Shown one piece after another: positions 17,252 to 26,338 of a DNA stretch of 50,732 bases. The position numbers and the translations under genes are program-made. The notes beneath the pieces are model-generated. The model was not told the origin of the DNA. It searched no databases and was given only the letters and a program-made list of their open reading frames with translations. Source of the DNA: an uncultured Ruminococcus sp. (lineage in GTDB: Bacteria > Bacillota > Clostridia > Lachnospirales > Lachnospiraceae); NCBI GenBank assembly GCA_904418845.1, contig CAJFQC010000017.1, positions 1 through 50,732 of the forward strand, in the 5' to 3' direction. The number at the start of each line of letters is the position of its first letter. The first letter of the stretch is position 1.

Positions 17252-18058
17252 TTACTTTGCCAGTTCTTCAAAAGCTTTGTCCACCACAGCATCCGCATCG
17301 ATCCTCCTGTTCGTGCCTGTCTCCCCGGCGCATTTTTTCAGATGGATCAGATACTCTATGTTCCCTTCCGGTCCCTTGACAGGAGAAAACTCTAACGCGC
17401 ACAGATCGAATCCGATAGACATGGCAAAATCCATGATCTTGCGGATCACTTCCCTGTGCGTGCTCTTCTCGCGGACAACACCCTTTTTCCCGACCTTCTC
17501 CCGTCCTGCCTCGAACTGCGGCTTGATAAGGGCGACGATCTCTCCGTCGTCTGTCAGGTAATTACGGATCGGCCCCAGCACCTTTGTAAGTGAGATAAAG
17601 GATACATCAATAGAAGAAAAATCCACAGGTTCCCCGATATCCTCCGGGGTCACATAACGGATATTCGTCTTTTCCATACAGACGACACGGGGGTCATTTC
17701 TTAACTTCCAGTCAAGCTGCCCTCTTCCCACATCGATAGCAAAGACCTTCGCAGCGCCGTTCTGCAGCATACAGTCTGTAAAACCGCCCGTGGATGAGCC
17801 CACATCTGTACATACCTTTTCCTTTACATCCACGTCAAAATTTGCCAGAGCCTTCTCCAGCTTAAGCCCTCCCCTGCTTACATACGGAAGGGTATGCCCT
17901 TTTACCTCGATATGAACATCCGGGGCAAAGGTGCTTCCCGCCTTGTCTTCTCTCTGCCCGTCCACAAACACATTTCCTGACATGATGACAGCCTTTGCCT
18001 TCTCTCTGGATTCTGCAAGATTTCTCTTGACAAGCATTACATCTAAACGTTCCTTCAT
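17252..18058 (-). CDS. tlyA: TlyA-family rRNA (cytidine-2'-O)-methyltransferase
   Basis: 268 residues. N-terminal S4 RNA-binding domain (about 1-60, RLDVMLVKRNLAESREKA) joined to an FtsJ-like methyltransferase domain with VGSSTGGFTDCMLQNG as the AdoMet motif. Homologues methylate 16S and 23S rRNA, which in mycobacteria affects capreomycin susceptibility; this is known for relatives, not shown here. Bacillus name yqxC. Sits 15 bases after dxs. Confidence 0.93.
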   Translation of the reverse strand: MKERLDVMLVKRNLAESREKAKAVIMSGNVFVDGQREDKAGSTFAPDVHIEVKGHTLPYVSRGGLKLEKALANFDVDVKEKVCTDVGSSTGGFTDCMLQNGAAKVFAIDVGRGQLDWKLRNDPRVVCMEKTNIRYVTPEDIGEPVDFSSIDVSFISLTKVLGPIRNYLTDDGEIVALIKPQFEAGREKVGKKGVVREKSTHREVIRKIMDFAMSIGFDLCALEFSPVKGPEGNIEYLIHLKKCAGETGTNRRIDADAVVDKAFEELAK

Positions 18059-18073
18059 GTTGCCTTTCCTTTA

Positions 18074-19957
18074 TTACCGATCGCTTTTTCTTTTATCAGT
18101 CAGATAATCCGTCACCGTCTGCTTTACGATCACGTCCTTATCAAGTCCTACTTCTTTTCTCAGCACATCCACGTTTCCGTGCTCTACATATTCATCGGAT
18201 ATCCCGATATTGCGCACCCGGACATCAAGCCCCGCGCGGGAAATGTAATCCATGACCTGTTCTCCGAATCCGCCTGTAATTACATTCTCTTCAATAGTCA
18301 CAAACAGCCTGTGATCCTTCGCCAGTTCCTCCAGAAGTGCTGTATCCAAAGGCTTCACAAACCTTGCGTTTATAAGGCTGCAGCTATATCCGGTCTCCTT
18401 AATTCCTCTGCGCACACGGTCCGCCAGTTCTGCCATATGCCCGACAAATATCACGGCGATGTCCTCTTCTTCATAGAGCACCTCGCTCTTTCCGTATTCG
18501 ATGGGCGCACGGAATTTTTCCATTCCCTCATATGCTGTGCCTCTCGGATAACGGATCGCCACCGGGTGTCCGAAGTCAAAAGCAAACCGCAGCATATCGG
18601 CCAGTTCCCATCGGTTCTTCGGTGAGATAATCGTCATATTCGGTATCGTGGACAAGAATGAAAGGTCAAAGACACCCTGATGGGTCTCGCCGTCGCTTCC
18701 CACCAGCCCTGCGCGGTCCACAGCGACCACCACGGGAAGATCCTGAAGGCAGACATCATGGAGCGTCTGGTCATAGGCCCGCTGAAGGAAGGAAGAATAC
18801 ACGGCAAATACGGGCTTCATCCCCCCTGCGGCAAGCCCTGCCGCAAAGGTCATGGCATGTTCCTCTGCGATCCCCACATCGAAAAAGCGCTGGGGAAAAC
18901 GTCTGGCAAAAGCAGACAACCCTGTCCCGTCCACCATAGCCGCAGTGATCGCCGCTACCTTGTCATCCCTTTTAGCGATGTCTACGAGCACTTTGGAAAA
19001 CACCTGTGTATAGCTGTCTGTTGACTCTGCCGCCTTTGGCTCCCCGGTCTCGATATCAAAAGGACCTAACCCATGAAAACGCGCCGGATTTTCCTCTGCC
19101 GGAGCATATCCTCTGCCTTTTTTCGTGATTACATGGACGAGCACCGTGTGATCTACCCTCTTCGCTTCGCTTAAGACTTTCACCAGCTTGCGGATATCAT
19201 GTCCATCCACAGGTCCCAGGTAAGTGATATCCATATCTTCAAAGAACATTCCCGGCACAAAAAGCTGCTTGATGCCACTCTTTGTCCTGCGGATCCGGCT
19301 GACGATACGATCTCCTGTGCCGGGAATACGCTTTAAGGTATCCTCTACCCCTTTTTTCAGGCCGGTATATGCCTGCGCCGTGCGAAGGCCGCTGAGATAC
19401 TTGGACATTCCTCCCACATTTTCAGAAATGGACATATTGTTGTCGTTGAGCACGATGATAAAATTACTCTTTAATCTGGAAGCATTGTTGAGCGCCTCAT
19501 ATGCCATGCCGCCTGTAAGCGCGCCGTCACCGATCACAGATACCACGCTGTGTTTCTCCCCCATCAGTTCTCTTGCGGCCACATATCCTAAGCCCGCTGA
19601 GACAGACGTTGAACTGTGCCCGGTATCAAAAGCGTCGCACGCGCTCTCCTTGCGCTTCGGAAAGCCGCTCATGCCCCCGTATTTGCGCAGATCGTCAAAC
19701 CCATCCTTCCGCCCGGTAAGCAGCTTGTGTGTGTAGGATTGATGTCCTACATCCCATATCAGCTTATCTTCCGGAAAGTCCAGTGTAAGGTGAAGTGCCA
19801 TCGTCAGCTCCACAACTCCAAGGTTCGAAGCGAGATGTCCGCCTGTACTGCTGATCTTCTCAATCAGAAACTGACGGATCTCCTCTGACAGTTCCCTTAA
19901 CTGCTCCGCGTCCAGATTCTTTATATCATTTTCTTTTTGGATCATCTCAAGTATCAT
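18074..19957 (-). CDS. dxs: 1-deoxy-D-xylulose-5-phosphate synthase
   Basis: 627 residues, normal length. Joins pyruvate and glyceraldehyde-3-phosphate with thiamine diphosphate in the first step of the MEP isoprenoid pathway. ThDP motif GDGALTGGMAYEALNNA, the N-terminal HLASNLGVVELTMAL, the pyrimidine domain with DVGIAEEHA, and the C-terminal transketolase domain. A ribosome site GGAGG precedes the ATG. It is directly upstream of tlyA and 11 bases after ispA, so two isoprenoid genes are adjacent. Confidence 0.97.
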   Translation of the reverse strand: MILEMIQKENDIKNLDAEQLRELSEEIRQFLIEKISSTGGHLASNLGVVELTMALHLTLDFPEDKLIWDVGHQSYTHKLLTGRKDGFDDLRKYGGMSGFPKRKESACDAFDTGHSSTSVSAGLGYVAARELMGEKHSVVSVIGDGALTGGMAYEALNNASRLKSNFIIVLNDNNMSISENVGGMSKYLSGLRTAQAYTGLKKGVEDTLKRIPGTGDRIVSRIRRTKSGIKQLFVPGMFFEDMDITYLGPVDGHDIRKLVKVLSEAKRVDHTVLVHVITKKGRGYAPAEENPARFHGLGPFDIETGEPKAAESTDSYTQVFSKVLVDIAKRDDKVAAITAAMVDGTGLSAFARRFPQRFFDVGIAEEHAMTFAAGLAAGGMKPVFAVYSSFLQRAYDQTLHDVCLQDLPVVVAVDRAGLVGSDGETHQGVFDLSFLSTIPNMTIISPKNRWELADMLRFAFDFGHPVAIRYPRGTAYEGMEKFRAPIEYGKSEVLYEEEDIAVIFVGHMAELADRVRRGIKETGYSCSLINARFVKPLDTALLEELAKDHRLFVTIEENVITGGFGEQVMDYISRAGLDVRVRNIGISDEYVEHGNVDVLRKEVGLDKDVIVKQTVTDYLTDKRKSDR

Positions 19958-19968
19958 AGCGATCCTCC

Positions 19969-20859
19969 TTACTTCTTCCTGTATATGAGCCAGCGGAAGA
20001 TATCCTCAAGAAAGCTGCTCTCTCCCCCGACTGTATGAAGAATCGCTATCGCTTCCTCTGTCATCCGGGTCACATCTTTCTTCGCATCTTCCATACCTTT
20101 CCATGTCACATACGTGGTCTTTTCGTTTTTCTCGTCACTGTGTACCGGTTTCCCCAGAACTTCCGTGGTACTCGTAACGTCTAAGATATCATCCTGTATC
20201 TGAAATGCCAGCCCGACTTTGCGGGCAGCCTGCTCCATTTTATCTGTCACTTCCACTCCTGCTCCGGCGAGGACTGCGCCGATCATCACGGACGATTCGA
20301 TGAGAGCGCCGGTCTTTAAACGGTAGATAAAATCCAGCATTTCGCCTGATACACTCTGCCCTGAAGATTTCACATCCACCACCTGGCCGCCGATCATGCC
20401 ATAGATCCCTGCCTTTGACGAGAGGATTTTCATCGCCTGTCCGATGCGGCCGCTGTTCTCCGGCTCCATATCAAAAGCGCGGCACGCTGTCTCAAAGGCA
20501 TAGTTTAAAAGCGCGTCGCCTGCCAGTATACCCATGTCTTCCCCGTACACTATATGGGTTGTCTTTCTGCCTCGGCGGTACTCGTCATTGTCCATCGCCG
20601 GCAGATCGTCATGCACGAGAGAATAAGTGTGAATCATCTCGATCGCCGCCATGAACGGCTCAATAATCTTTCCTGTTCCGCCAAAGAGACAAAATGACTC
20701 CCACATCAGCATGGGACGGATACGTTTCCCGCCTGCCATAAGGCTGTACTCCATCGCTTCCATGATCAGCTTCTGATACCCCTCCTGTTTAGGGAGATAC
20801 TCTTTTAAAACACCTTCGATATATCCGGTCCGTTTCCGATATTCATCATTAAAACTCAT
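19969..20859 (-). CDS. ispA: Polyprenyl (farnesyl) diphosphate synthase
   Basis: 296 residues. Condenses isopentenyl diphosphate with allylic diphosphates, providing precursors for undecaprenyl lipid and quinones. First Asp-rich motif HDDLPAMDND and second QIQDDILDVT are intact. The ATG at 20859 (MSFNDEYRKR) is chosen because it matches the family start and has GGAG upstream; the longer frame overlaps xseB. The overlap with the xseB stop is 11 bases, suggesting translational coupling. Exact chain length cannot be told from sequence; C15 is inferred from context with dxs. Confidence 0.94.
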   Translation of the reverse strand: MSFNDEYRKRTGYIEGVLKEYLPKQEGYQKLIMEAMEYSLMAGGKRIRPMLMWESFCLFGGTGKIIEPFMAAIEMIHTYSLVHDDLPAMDNDEYRRGRKTTHIVYGEDMGILAGDALLNYAFETACRAFDMEPENSGRIGQAMKILSSKAGIYGMIGGQVVDVKSSGQSVSGEMLDFIYRLKTGALIESSVMIGAVLAGAGVEVTDKMEQAARKVGLAFQIQDDILDVTSTTEVLGKPVHSDEKNEKTTYVTWKGMEDAKKDVTRMTEEAIAILHTVGGESSFLEDIFRWLIYRKK

Positions 20860-21088
20860 ATGTCTCTCCATCCTCATCCAGCGCGAGTACTTTCTTCTCC
20901 ACCTCATCAATGGATTTACTGCACTCTTTTAAAAGTTCCATACCCTTATTGTATAAGTCAAAAGACCGCTCAAGAGAGAGTTCCGCCCCCTCCATCGTTT
21001 CGATCACGCCTTCCAGCTCTGAAAACATCTCCTCAAGAGATGGTCTGCGCTCTGCTTCCGCCGCCGCGGTGTTCTCTGCTGTTCCCAT
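20849..21088 (-). CDS. xseB: Exodeoxyribonuclease VII small subunit
   Basis: 79 residues. Forms the helical small subunit that, in several copies, binds XseA to degrade single-stranded DNA. The core LEEMFSELEGVIETMEGAEL and ERSFDLYNKGMELLKEC is typical. ATG 21088 shares its A with the TAA of xseA (TAATG), so the pair is coupled; the upstream start in the same frame is inside xseA and unnecessary. Confidence 0.93.
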   Translation of the reverse strand: MGTAENTAAAEAERRPSLEEMFSELEGVIETMEGAELSLERSFDLYNKGMELLKECSKSIDEVEKKVLALDEDGETYEF

Positions 21089-22317
21089 TATGGTTCTCCT
21101 TCCTGTCCGTCCGCCCATACGGCCGCCTCTGACGAGAGGATCTGTGCGCGTATTTTCCCATCGCTTACAAACACGTCAAGACAGGCTCCCTTTTCTGCCT
21201 GTCCGATACTCCTGATATTTTTCCCGTCAGCCGTCTGAACATAAGCATATCCCTGGCTTAATTTTGCCAGAGGCGACAAGCCCTTCATCTTCTCAATACA
21301 CAGCGCCAGATGATGTTTATCTGTCGTCAGCCTCTCTCCCATACAGGAACGAAGCCGCGTCTCCAGCTCAGACGCATACTGCCGGCTGTCGTTCAGCTTC
21401 TGCCGGGGATGTGCCAGCTTTAAACGCAGAGCCGCATGTTCCAGAAGCTTTCGCTTCTTGTCTGTCTCCGCGTCGATCATCCGATTCAGCGCACTGTGGT
21501 ACGCACTGATGCGCTGCCTTGCTTCGCGCACGTCATAGACCGCCAGCTCTGCCGCCGCGGAAGGTGTCGGCGCCCGCAGGTCCGCCACATAATCCGCGAT
21601 GGTCGTATCTGTCTCATGTCCGACTGCCGAGATGACAGGGATTGTACATTCAAAGATCGCCCGCGCCACGATCTCCTCGTTAAACGCCCACAGATCTTCA
21701 ATGCTGCCTCCTCCCCTTCCGACAATCAGCACATCCACCTTCTTTTTCTCCAGCATGCGGATGCCCTTGACGATACTCTCCGCCGCTCCCTCTCCCTGCA
21801 CCTGCGCAGGATAGAGGATTAACTGCACATATGGATTGCGCCGCCCGGCGATATTGATGATATCCCGCACCGCGGCTCCTGTAGGCGCTGTCACGATACC
21901 AACGCTTCGGACATATTGGGGAATGGGCTGCTTATATTCCGGGGCGAACATCCCCATCTCCGACAGTTCCCTTTTCAAAGCCTCAAACCGCTCATACAGG
22001 GCTCCTATTCCGTCTAATACGATCTCTTTCGCGTAGAGCTGGTATTTTCCGTCCCTCTCATACACATTGACCGAGCCGAGGACAATCACCTGCTGCCCTT
22101 CCTGCATCCGAAAGGCGAGACCTGACCTTGAGCCCGCGAACATCACACAGGCTATCGTCCCGCTCTCGTCTTTTAAGGAAAAATAAATATGTCCGGATGT
22201 GTGGTATTTACAGTTGGACACCTCGCCCTTTACATAGATCCGGTTCAGCATAAAGTCCTGGGTAAACATATTTTTGATATATGCGTTGACCTGCTTTACC
22301 GTATAGACATTTTTCAT
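21088..22317 (-). CDS. xseA: Exodeoxyribonuclease VII large subunit
   Basis: 409 residues. N-terminal OB-fold (about 1-100, FMLNRIYVKGEVSNCKYHTSGHIYFSLKD), then the nuclease domain with GIVTAPTGAAVRDI, GRGGGSIEDLW and AVGHETDTTIADYVAD, then a coiled-coil region that receives XseB. Starts 2 bases after nusB. folD, which sits between nusB and xseA in Bacillus, is absent here. Confidence 0.96.
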   Translation of the reverse strand: MKNVYTVKQVNAYIKNMFTQDFMLNRIYVKGEVSNCKYHTSGHIYFSLKDESGTIACVMFAGSRSGLAFRMQEGQQVIVLGSVNVYERDGKYQLYAKEIVLDGIGALYERFEALKRELSEMGMFAPEYKQPIPQYVRSVGIVTAPTGAAVRDIINIAGRRNPYVQLILYPAQVQGEGAAESIVKGIRMLEKKKVDVLIVGRGGGSIEDLWAFNEEIVARAIFECTIPVISAVGHETDTTIADYVADLRAPTPSAAAELAVYDVREARQRISAYHSALNRMIDAETDKKRKLLEHAALRLKLAHPRQKLNDSRQYASELETRLRSCMGERLTTDKHHLALCIEKMKGLSPLAKLSQGYAYVQTADGKNIRSIGQAEKGACLDVFVSDGKIRAQILSSEAAVWADGQEGEP

Positions 22318-22319
22318 TC

Positions 22320-22727
22320 TCAGGACCCCTGTTTCGCAAGTTTGCCGAGGATGCCGTTTACAAAGGAGCCGCTGTTCTCCCCGCCGAAACGCTTTGCCAG
22401 TTCTACTGCCTCATTGATGGCGACTCCATCCGGGATATCCTCGTCCCATTTCATCTCATAGACCGCGAGGCGAAGGATCGTAAGATCCACCTTGTTCATA
22501 CGAGATGTTTTCCATCCTTTCGCATTCTCATTTAACAGACTGTCGATCTCCAGCACGCAGGCCGTTACTGCCTCATATTTTTTCTGGATATATTCCCTGT
22601 CCTTGTCCGCCGCGTCCTCGAGCAGCTCAAAATAATTTCTCAGACGTTCGGGCATATCCTCTGCGTCGTTAAACTCAATCTGGAAAAGCATTTTGAAGAT
22701 ATGCTCTCTTAGTTCGCTTCTTACCAT
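22320..22727 (-). CDS. nusB: Transcription antitermination factor NusB
   Basis: 135 residues. All-helical protein that binds boxA RNA with NusE/S10 during rRNA transcription. Typical parts are RSELREHIFKMLFQIEF at the N-terminus and LRLAVYEMKW, AINEAVELAKRFGGENSGSFVNGIL. The ribosome site is AAGGA. First gene of the block running to recN; the leader after the Asp23 terminator is about 110 bases, and I found no convincing promoter in it. Confidence 0.95.
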   Translation of the reverse strand: MVRSELREHIFKMLFQIEFNDAEDMPERLRNYFELLEDAADKDREYIQKKYEAVTACVLEIDSLLNENAKGWKTSRMNKVDLTILRLAVYEMKWDEDIPDGVAINEAVELAKRFGGENSGSFVNGILGKLAKQGS

Positions 22728-22836
22728 ACCATTTTCCTTCTCTTTACGTTATTTCCGGCGTCTCCCCGCCCGGCGCTGCCGCCTCTTCTGCTCTGTTGAC
22801 AATATTGCCGGCGTTTTACGGAGCCGGTACTTATAG

Positions 22837-22862
22837 AAAAAGGATGTCTTTCGACATCCTTT
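22837..22862 (-). terminator. Intrinsic terminator of the Asp23 gene
   Basis: A perfect 10-bp stem AAAGGATGTC/GACATCCTTT with a 4-base loop, continued by TTTTT on the minus strand, 34 bases after the Asp23 stop. Confidence 0.85.
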
Positions 22863-22895
22863 GCCGCTCCAAAGCTCTGTGCTATGGCGGGCGGA

Positions 22896-23279
22896 TCAGT
22901 CCTGTTTCTCCATCTCTACACCCGCCACTTTGATATTGACGTCAGCCACCTCGAGCCCTGTCATATTTTCCACAGCGTTTTTCACCTTTTCCTGAACCTT
23001 TGCCGTCACTTCCATGATGCTGTAATCGTATTTCAGGTTCAGTGCAAGAGATACCGTTACAACGCCCTCAAGGACATCCACTTTCACGCCCTTGGACAGA
23101 TTCTTGATGCCAAGCTTTCCGATCACTTCGTTGGTAATGTTGCCGGCCATAGAAGCAACACCGTCCACTTCTGTGGCTGCCAGCGCCGCGATGATCGCCA
23201 CGACTTCATCCGCGATCTTCACTTCACCAAGGCTTGCGTCACTCTGTATCGTATAAGTGTTTCTTTCGTCCTTTGCCAT
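22896..23279 (-). CDS. Asp23/Gls24 family envelope stress protein (YqhY-like)
   Basis: 127 residues with the family pattern: GEVKIADEVVAIIAALAATEVDGVASM, followed by VKVDVLEGVVTVSLALNLKY and the C-terminal VQEKVKNAVENMTGLEV. In Bacillus the relative YqhY sits beside the acetyl-CoA carboxylase genes and nusB and affects lipid synthesis. Here accB/accC are missing but the gene still precedes nusB. ATG 23279 (MAKDERN) is preferred to an upstream extension because GGAGG lies 8 bases before it. Confidence 0.92.
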   Translation of the reverse strand: MAKDERNTYTIQSDASLGEVKIADEVVAIIAALAATEVDGVASMAGNITNEVIGKLGIKNLSKGVKVDVLEGVVTVSLALNLKYDYSIMEVTAKVQEKVKNAVENMTGLEVADVNIKVAGVEMEKQD

Positions 23280-23371
23280 ATTCAAAACCTCCCGTTTTGT
23301 CTGATCTCTTTCCTCATTATAACAAACATTGCCCATTTTGCAAAGGAAAACTTAAGCTGTGCGTGAACCGG

Positions 23372-24964
23372 TTATGAGCGTCCGAATTCGGACAGTTTAA
23401 GTCCTTCGTTGCGCTCCATCGTCATGCGGATGCTCCACTCGTGGATAAAGAGAAGCAGCGGGCGGTCTTTTAAATCCTTGATCTTCTTCATATCCGATGT
23501 GCCGCTGATTCGGTCAAGATCAATGCCTTCGTTCTCGATCCAGCGGATATGCTCGTAGGGCAGATTCTCCAATATGATCTCCACATTGTACTCATTTTTC
23601 AGACGATATTTCAGCACGTCGAACTGAAGCACACCGACCACGCCTACGATGATCTCTTCCATGCCGGTATTGTATTCCTGAAAGATCTGAATCGCGCCTT
23701 CCTGGGCGATCTGGTTGATTCCTTTGACAAACTGTTTTCTCTTCATGGTGTCTACCTGACGCACTCTGGCAAAATGTTCCGGCGCGAAAGTCGGGATCCC
23801 TTCGTAAGCAAACTTTTCTTTTGATGTGGTCAAAGTATCTCCGATAGAAAAAATACCCGGATCGAACACACCGATGATATCCCCGCCGTATGCCTTGTCA
23901 ATGACTTTCCGCTCACTTGCCATCATCTGCTGGGGCTGGGACAGACGAACATCCTTTCCGCCCTGCACATGGTACACGGTCATCCCCGCGTCAAATTCTC
24001 CCGAACAGATCCGCATAAACGCGATACGGTCTCTGTGGGCTTTGTTCATATTTGCCTGAATCTTGAACACAAACGCAGAGAAATCCTCCTCCTTCATAGG
24101 ATCGACCGCACCGTGGTCGGACATCCTCGGCAGCGGCGATGTAGTCATGGCAAGGAAATGCCGGAGAAATGTCTCCACTCCGAAGTTTGTCAAAGCGGAG
24201 CCAAAGAAAACCGGGGACAGTTCTCCTTTGTCCACCAGTTTCTGGTCGAATTCCGCGGAAGCCCCGTCCAGAAGCTCGATCTCTTCCTCCAGGGTAGCTT
24301 TGCCCTCTGTGCCGATAAGCCAGTCCACCTCCGGGTTATTGATGGAGACTTTCTTCACCTCTCCCGTGGCTGTTCCCTTCCTTGTGTCAGAAAACAGCTC
24401 CACCTCTTTCTTCTCACGGTCATAGACGCCTTTGAATTCCTTGCCCGAACCGATGGGCCAGTTGACCGGACAGGTCGGTATCCCCAGTTCTTTCTCAATA
24501 TCATCCAGCAGATCAAAGGTATCCTTTGCATCCCGGTCCATCTTGTTGATGAACGTAAATATAGGGATATGCCTCATGGCACAGACCTTAAACAGCTTCC
24601 TTGTCTGCGCCTCCACGCCCTTGGACGCGTCGATGACCATGACCGCAGAATCCGCAGCCATCAGTGTACGGTAGGTATCCTCCGAGAAATCCTGATGTCC
24701 CGGCGTATCAAGGATATTGATACAGTAACCGCCGTAATTAAACTGGAGCACCGAGGAGGTCACAGAGATACCCCTCTCCTTCTCGATCTCCATCCAGTCA
24801 GAGACCGCATGTTTTGCCGTGGCCTTTCCCTTGACAGAACCCGCTTGGTTGATGACACCGCCGTACAAGAGAAACTTCTCCGTCAGCGTGGTCTTGCCTG
24901 CGTCCGGATGGGAAATAATGGCAAAGGTACGTCTTTTCTTTATCTCATTAAAAAATTCTGACAT
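23372..24964 (-). CDS. prfC: Peptide chain release factor 3
   Basis: 530 residues, normal for RF3. GTPase that removes RF1/RF2 from the ribosome after termination. G1 motif SHPDAGKTTLTEK, G3 DTPGHQDF and G4 INKMDRDAKD distinguish it from EF-G, with the RF3-specific VNWPIGSGKEFKG and a C-terminal domain ending in SEFGRS. ATG 24964 starts the family sequence MSEFFNEIKKRRTFA. It has its own promoter, and sits between spoIIIAH and the Asp23 gene where Bacillus has accB/accC. Confidence 0.95.
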   Translation of the reverse strand: MSEFFNEIKKRRTFAIISHPDAGKTTLTEKFLLYGGVINQAGSVKGKATAKHAVSDWMEIEKERGISVTSSVLQFNYGGYCINILDTPGHQDFSEDTYRTLMAADSAVMVIDASKGVEAQTRKLFKVCAMRHIPIFTFINKMDRDAKDTFDLLDDIEKELGIPTCPVNWPIGSGKEFKGVYDREKKEVELFSDTRKGTATGEVKKVSINNPEVDWLIGTEGKATLEEEIELLDGASAEFDQKLVDKGELSPVFFGSALTNFGVETFLRHFLAMTTSPLPRMSDHGAVDPMKEEDFSAFVFKIQANMNKAHRDRIAFMRICSGEFDAGMTVYHVQGGKDVRLSQPQQMMASERKVIDKAYGGDIIGVFDPGIFSIGDTLTTSKEKFAYEGIPTFAPEHFARVRQVDTMKRKQFVKGINQIAQEGAIQIFQEYNTGMEEIIVGVVGVLQFDVLKYRLKNEYNVEIILENLPYEHIRWIENEGIDLDRISGTSDMKKIKDLKDRPLLLFIHEWSIRMTMERNEGLKLSEFGRS

Positions 24965-25057
24965 GCTCTCACTCCTGATCTTTTTCGTGTACGCCGGGAT
25001 TCCGCCTGTCATGCAGATGCCCCAAACGTAATAACAGCGCCGATAAGCACCGACGCT

Positions 25058-25086
25058 ATTATATACGTTTTTTATATTGTATGCAA
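25058..25086 (-). promoter_or_regulatory. Sigma-A promoter of prfC
   Basis: TTGCAT (25086-25081) and TATAAT (25063-25058) are 17 bases apart on the minus strand. It begins just after the spoIIIAH stop. The ~90-base leader starts with a small GCG/CGC hairpin. Confidence 0.7.
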
Positions 25087-25103
25087 TAAATTGATTCATT
25101 TTT

Positions 25104-25715
25104 CTATTCGTGTATGGGTGTGATCACGATATTTTCCGGAGCGATCTCCGTCTTTCGTGTCACAATGTCCTCAATCTGCGCCCGGTTGGCGTCTGTCAGT
25201 TCCGCTGCTTTCACTACCACATCTGCGGAAGTCCCGTCAAGGCTGACCACTGCCTCAGAAAATCCTTTGGACGCTATCAGTGTTTCGATGGCTGCCTCCT
25301 GCTCAGCGATCTGTGTCATCTGCACCATCTGATCCACCGCGGTCTGCTTTTCCGCGTCACTTAAATTCGTATTGTCGATGATCGCCTGTAACGTCTCTTT
25401 ATTCTGGGCGCGTACCTGCTCTCTCGTCACCTTTGCCTCTGCCACGGTCGTCTCCGCTGCTCCGCTTGTGAGCACCGCTTCCCCCGGCGTTCCCTCCACC
25501 TCATTGTCATTGCTCTCGATGTCCTCTGTCCCTGTCTCCAGATCTTCCTGGGAGATATCCAGAAGCTCCTGATTCGCCAGTTCCGCGTTTGCCTCCGCTG
25601 TGCCGCTGTCCGTGTCCCCGAACAGTTTCCCGGAATAATTCAGGTATCCGGCGACGGCGATCATAACCGCCAGCGTAGCAATAATGATCTGGTTCTTTTT
25701 GAATATTTTTTTCAC
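25104..25715 (-). CDS. spoIIIAH: Stage III sporulation protein AH
   Basis: 203 residues. Mother-cell half of the SpoIIQ-SpoIIIAH channel. An N-terminal membrane helix (about 7-25, NQIIIATLAVMIAVAG), a long acidic linker, and a C-terminal YscJ/FliF-like ring-building domain ending in IAPENIVITPI. The start is GTG at 25715, preceded by AGGAGG at 8-9 bases; the longer TTG form is unlikely. Last gene of the operon, 23 bases after spoIIIAG. Confidence 0.94.
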   Translation of the reverse strand: MKKIFKKNQIIIATLAVMIAVAGYLNYSGKLFGDTDSGTAEANAELANQELLDISQEDLETGTEDIESNDNEVEGTPGEAVLTSGAAETTVAEAKVTREQVRAQNKETLQAIIDNTNLSDAEKQTAVDQMVQMTQIAEQEAAIETLIASKGFSEAVVSLDGTSADVVVKAAELTDANRAQIEDIVTRKTEIAPENIVITPIHE

Positions 25716-25738
25716 GTTTTCACTCCTCCTTCTATGTA

Positions 25739-26338
25739 TCAAGCCCGTTTCATTATTTTAATCTTATGCGCTTCCACGCCGAATAATGCCTGAACCGCTT
25801 CCGTAATATTCTTCACCACGACCGCGTCGTCTCCGCCCTCCGCGATCACCACCACGCCCTCGACCTCCGGGGACAGCTCCTTGCTCACATAGGGAGCAGA
25901 TGAACCGTCGGAATACTGCTCATAGATACTGGTCTTATCCGAGGACTGGTCTGTTGTGCTCCTTGTCCCGCCCTCGCTGTCCGCCTCTTCTGTCGTCTGT
26001 GTGGTGCTGGACTGATCCTTCTCGATGATCTTCTGTCCCCCGGAGCGCAGAGTGATCATCACTGTCACCTCTCCCGCGCCCTCCACTTCCTGAAGCACGC
26101 GCGCTGTTTTTCTTTCCAGATATTCTTCATATTCGCCCGCTTCCTGCACTTCGTCCGTTGATACAGCCTGAGTCTCCTGCACGTTCTTATTCTGAGGGTT
26201 CTCCACGGGGATCGCGATCACAAGCAGCAGTATCCCGATCAGCAGGAGTATGAGAAGCTGATTCTTCTTCGGAAGTTTCTCCCCGGACTTGAGAGCGCCA
26301 AACCACCCTTTCCAGTCTTTCCATTTTTTATTCCCCAA
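25739..26338 (-). CDS. spoIIIAG: Stage III sporulation protein AG
   Basis: 199 residues from a TTG start at 26338, chosen because GGAGGAG lies 7 bases upstream and the product begins MGNKKWKDWKGWF, the normal short cytoplasmic head. One membrane helix (NQLLILLLIGILLLVIAIPV), then a secretin-ring-like domain (VEGAGEVTVMITLRSGG, VEGVVVIAEGGDD). Forms the large ring of the feeding-tube channel. The first 11 bases overlap spoIIIAF in another frame. Confidence 0.94.
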   Translation of the reverse strand: MGNKKWKDWKGWFGALKSGEKLPKKNQLLILLLIGILLLVIAIPVENPQNKNVQETQAVSTDEVQEAGEYEEYLERKTARVLQEVEGAGEVTVMITLRSGGQKIIEKDQSSTTQTTEEADSEGGTRSTTDQSSDKTSIYEQYSDGSSAPYVSKELSPEVEGVVVIAEGGDDAVVVKNITEAVQALFGVEAHKIKIMKRA

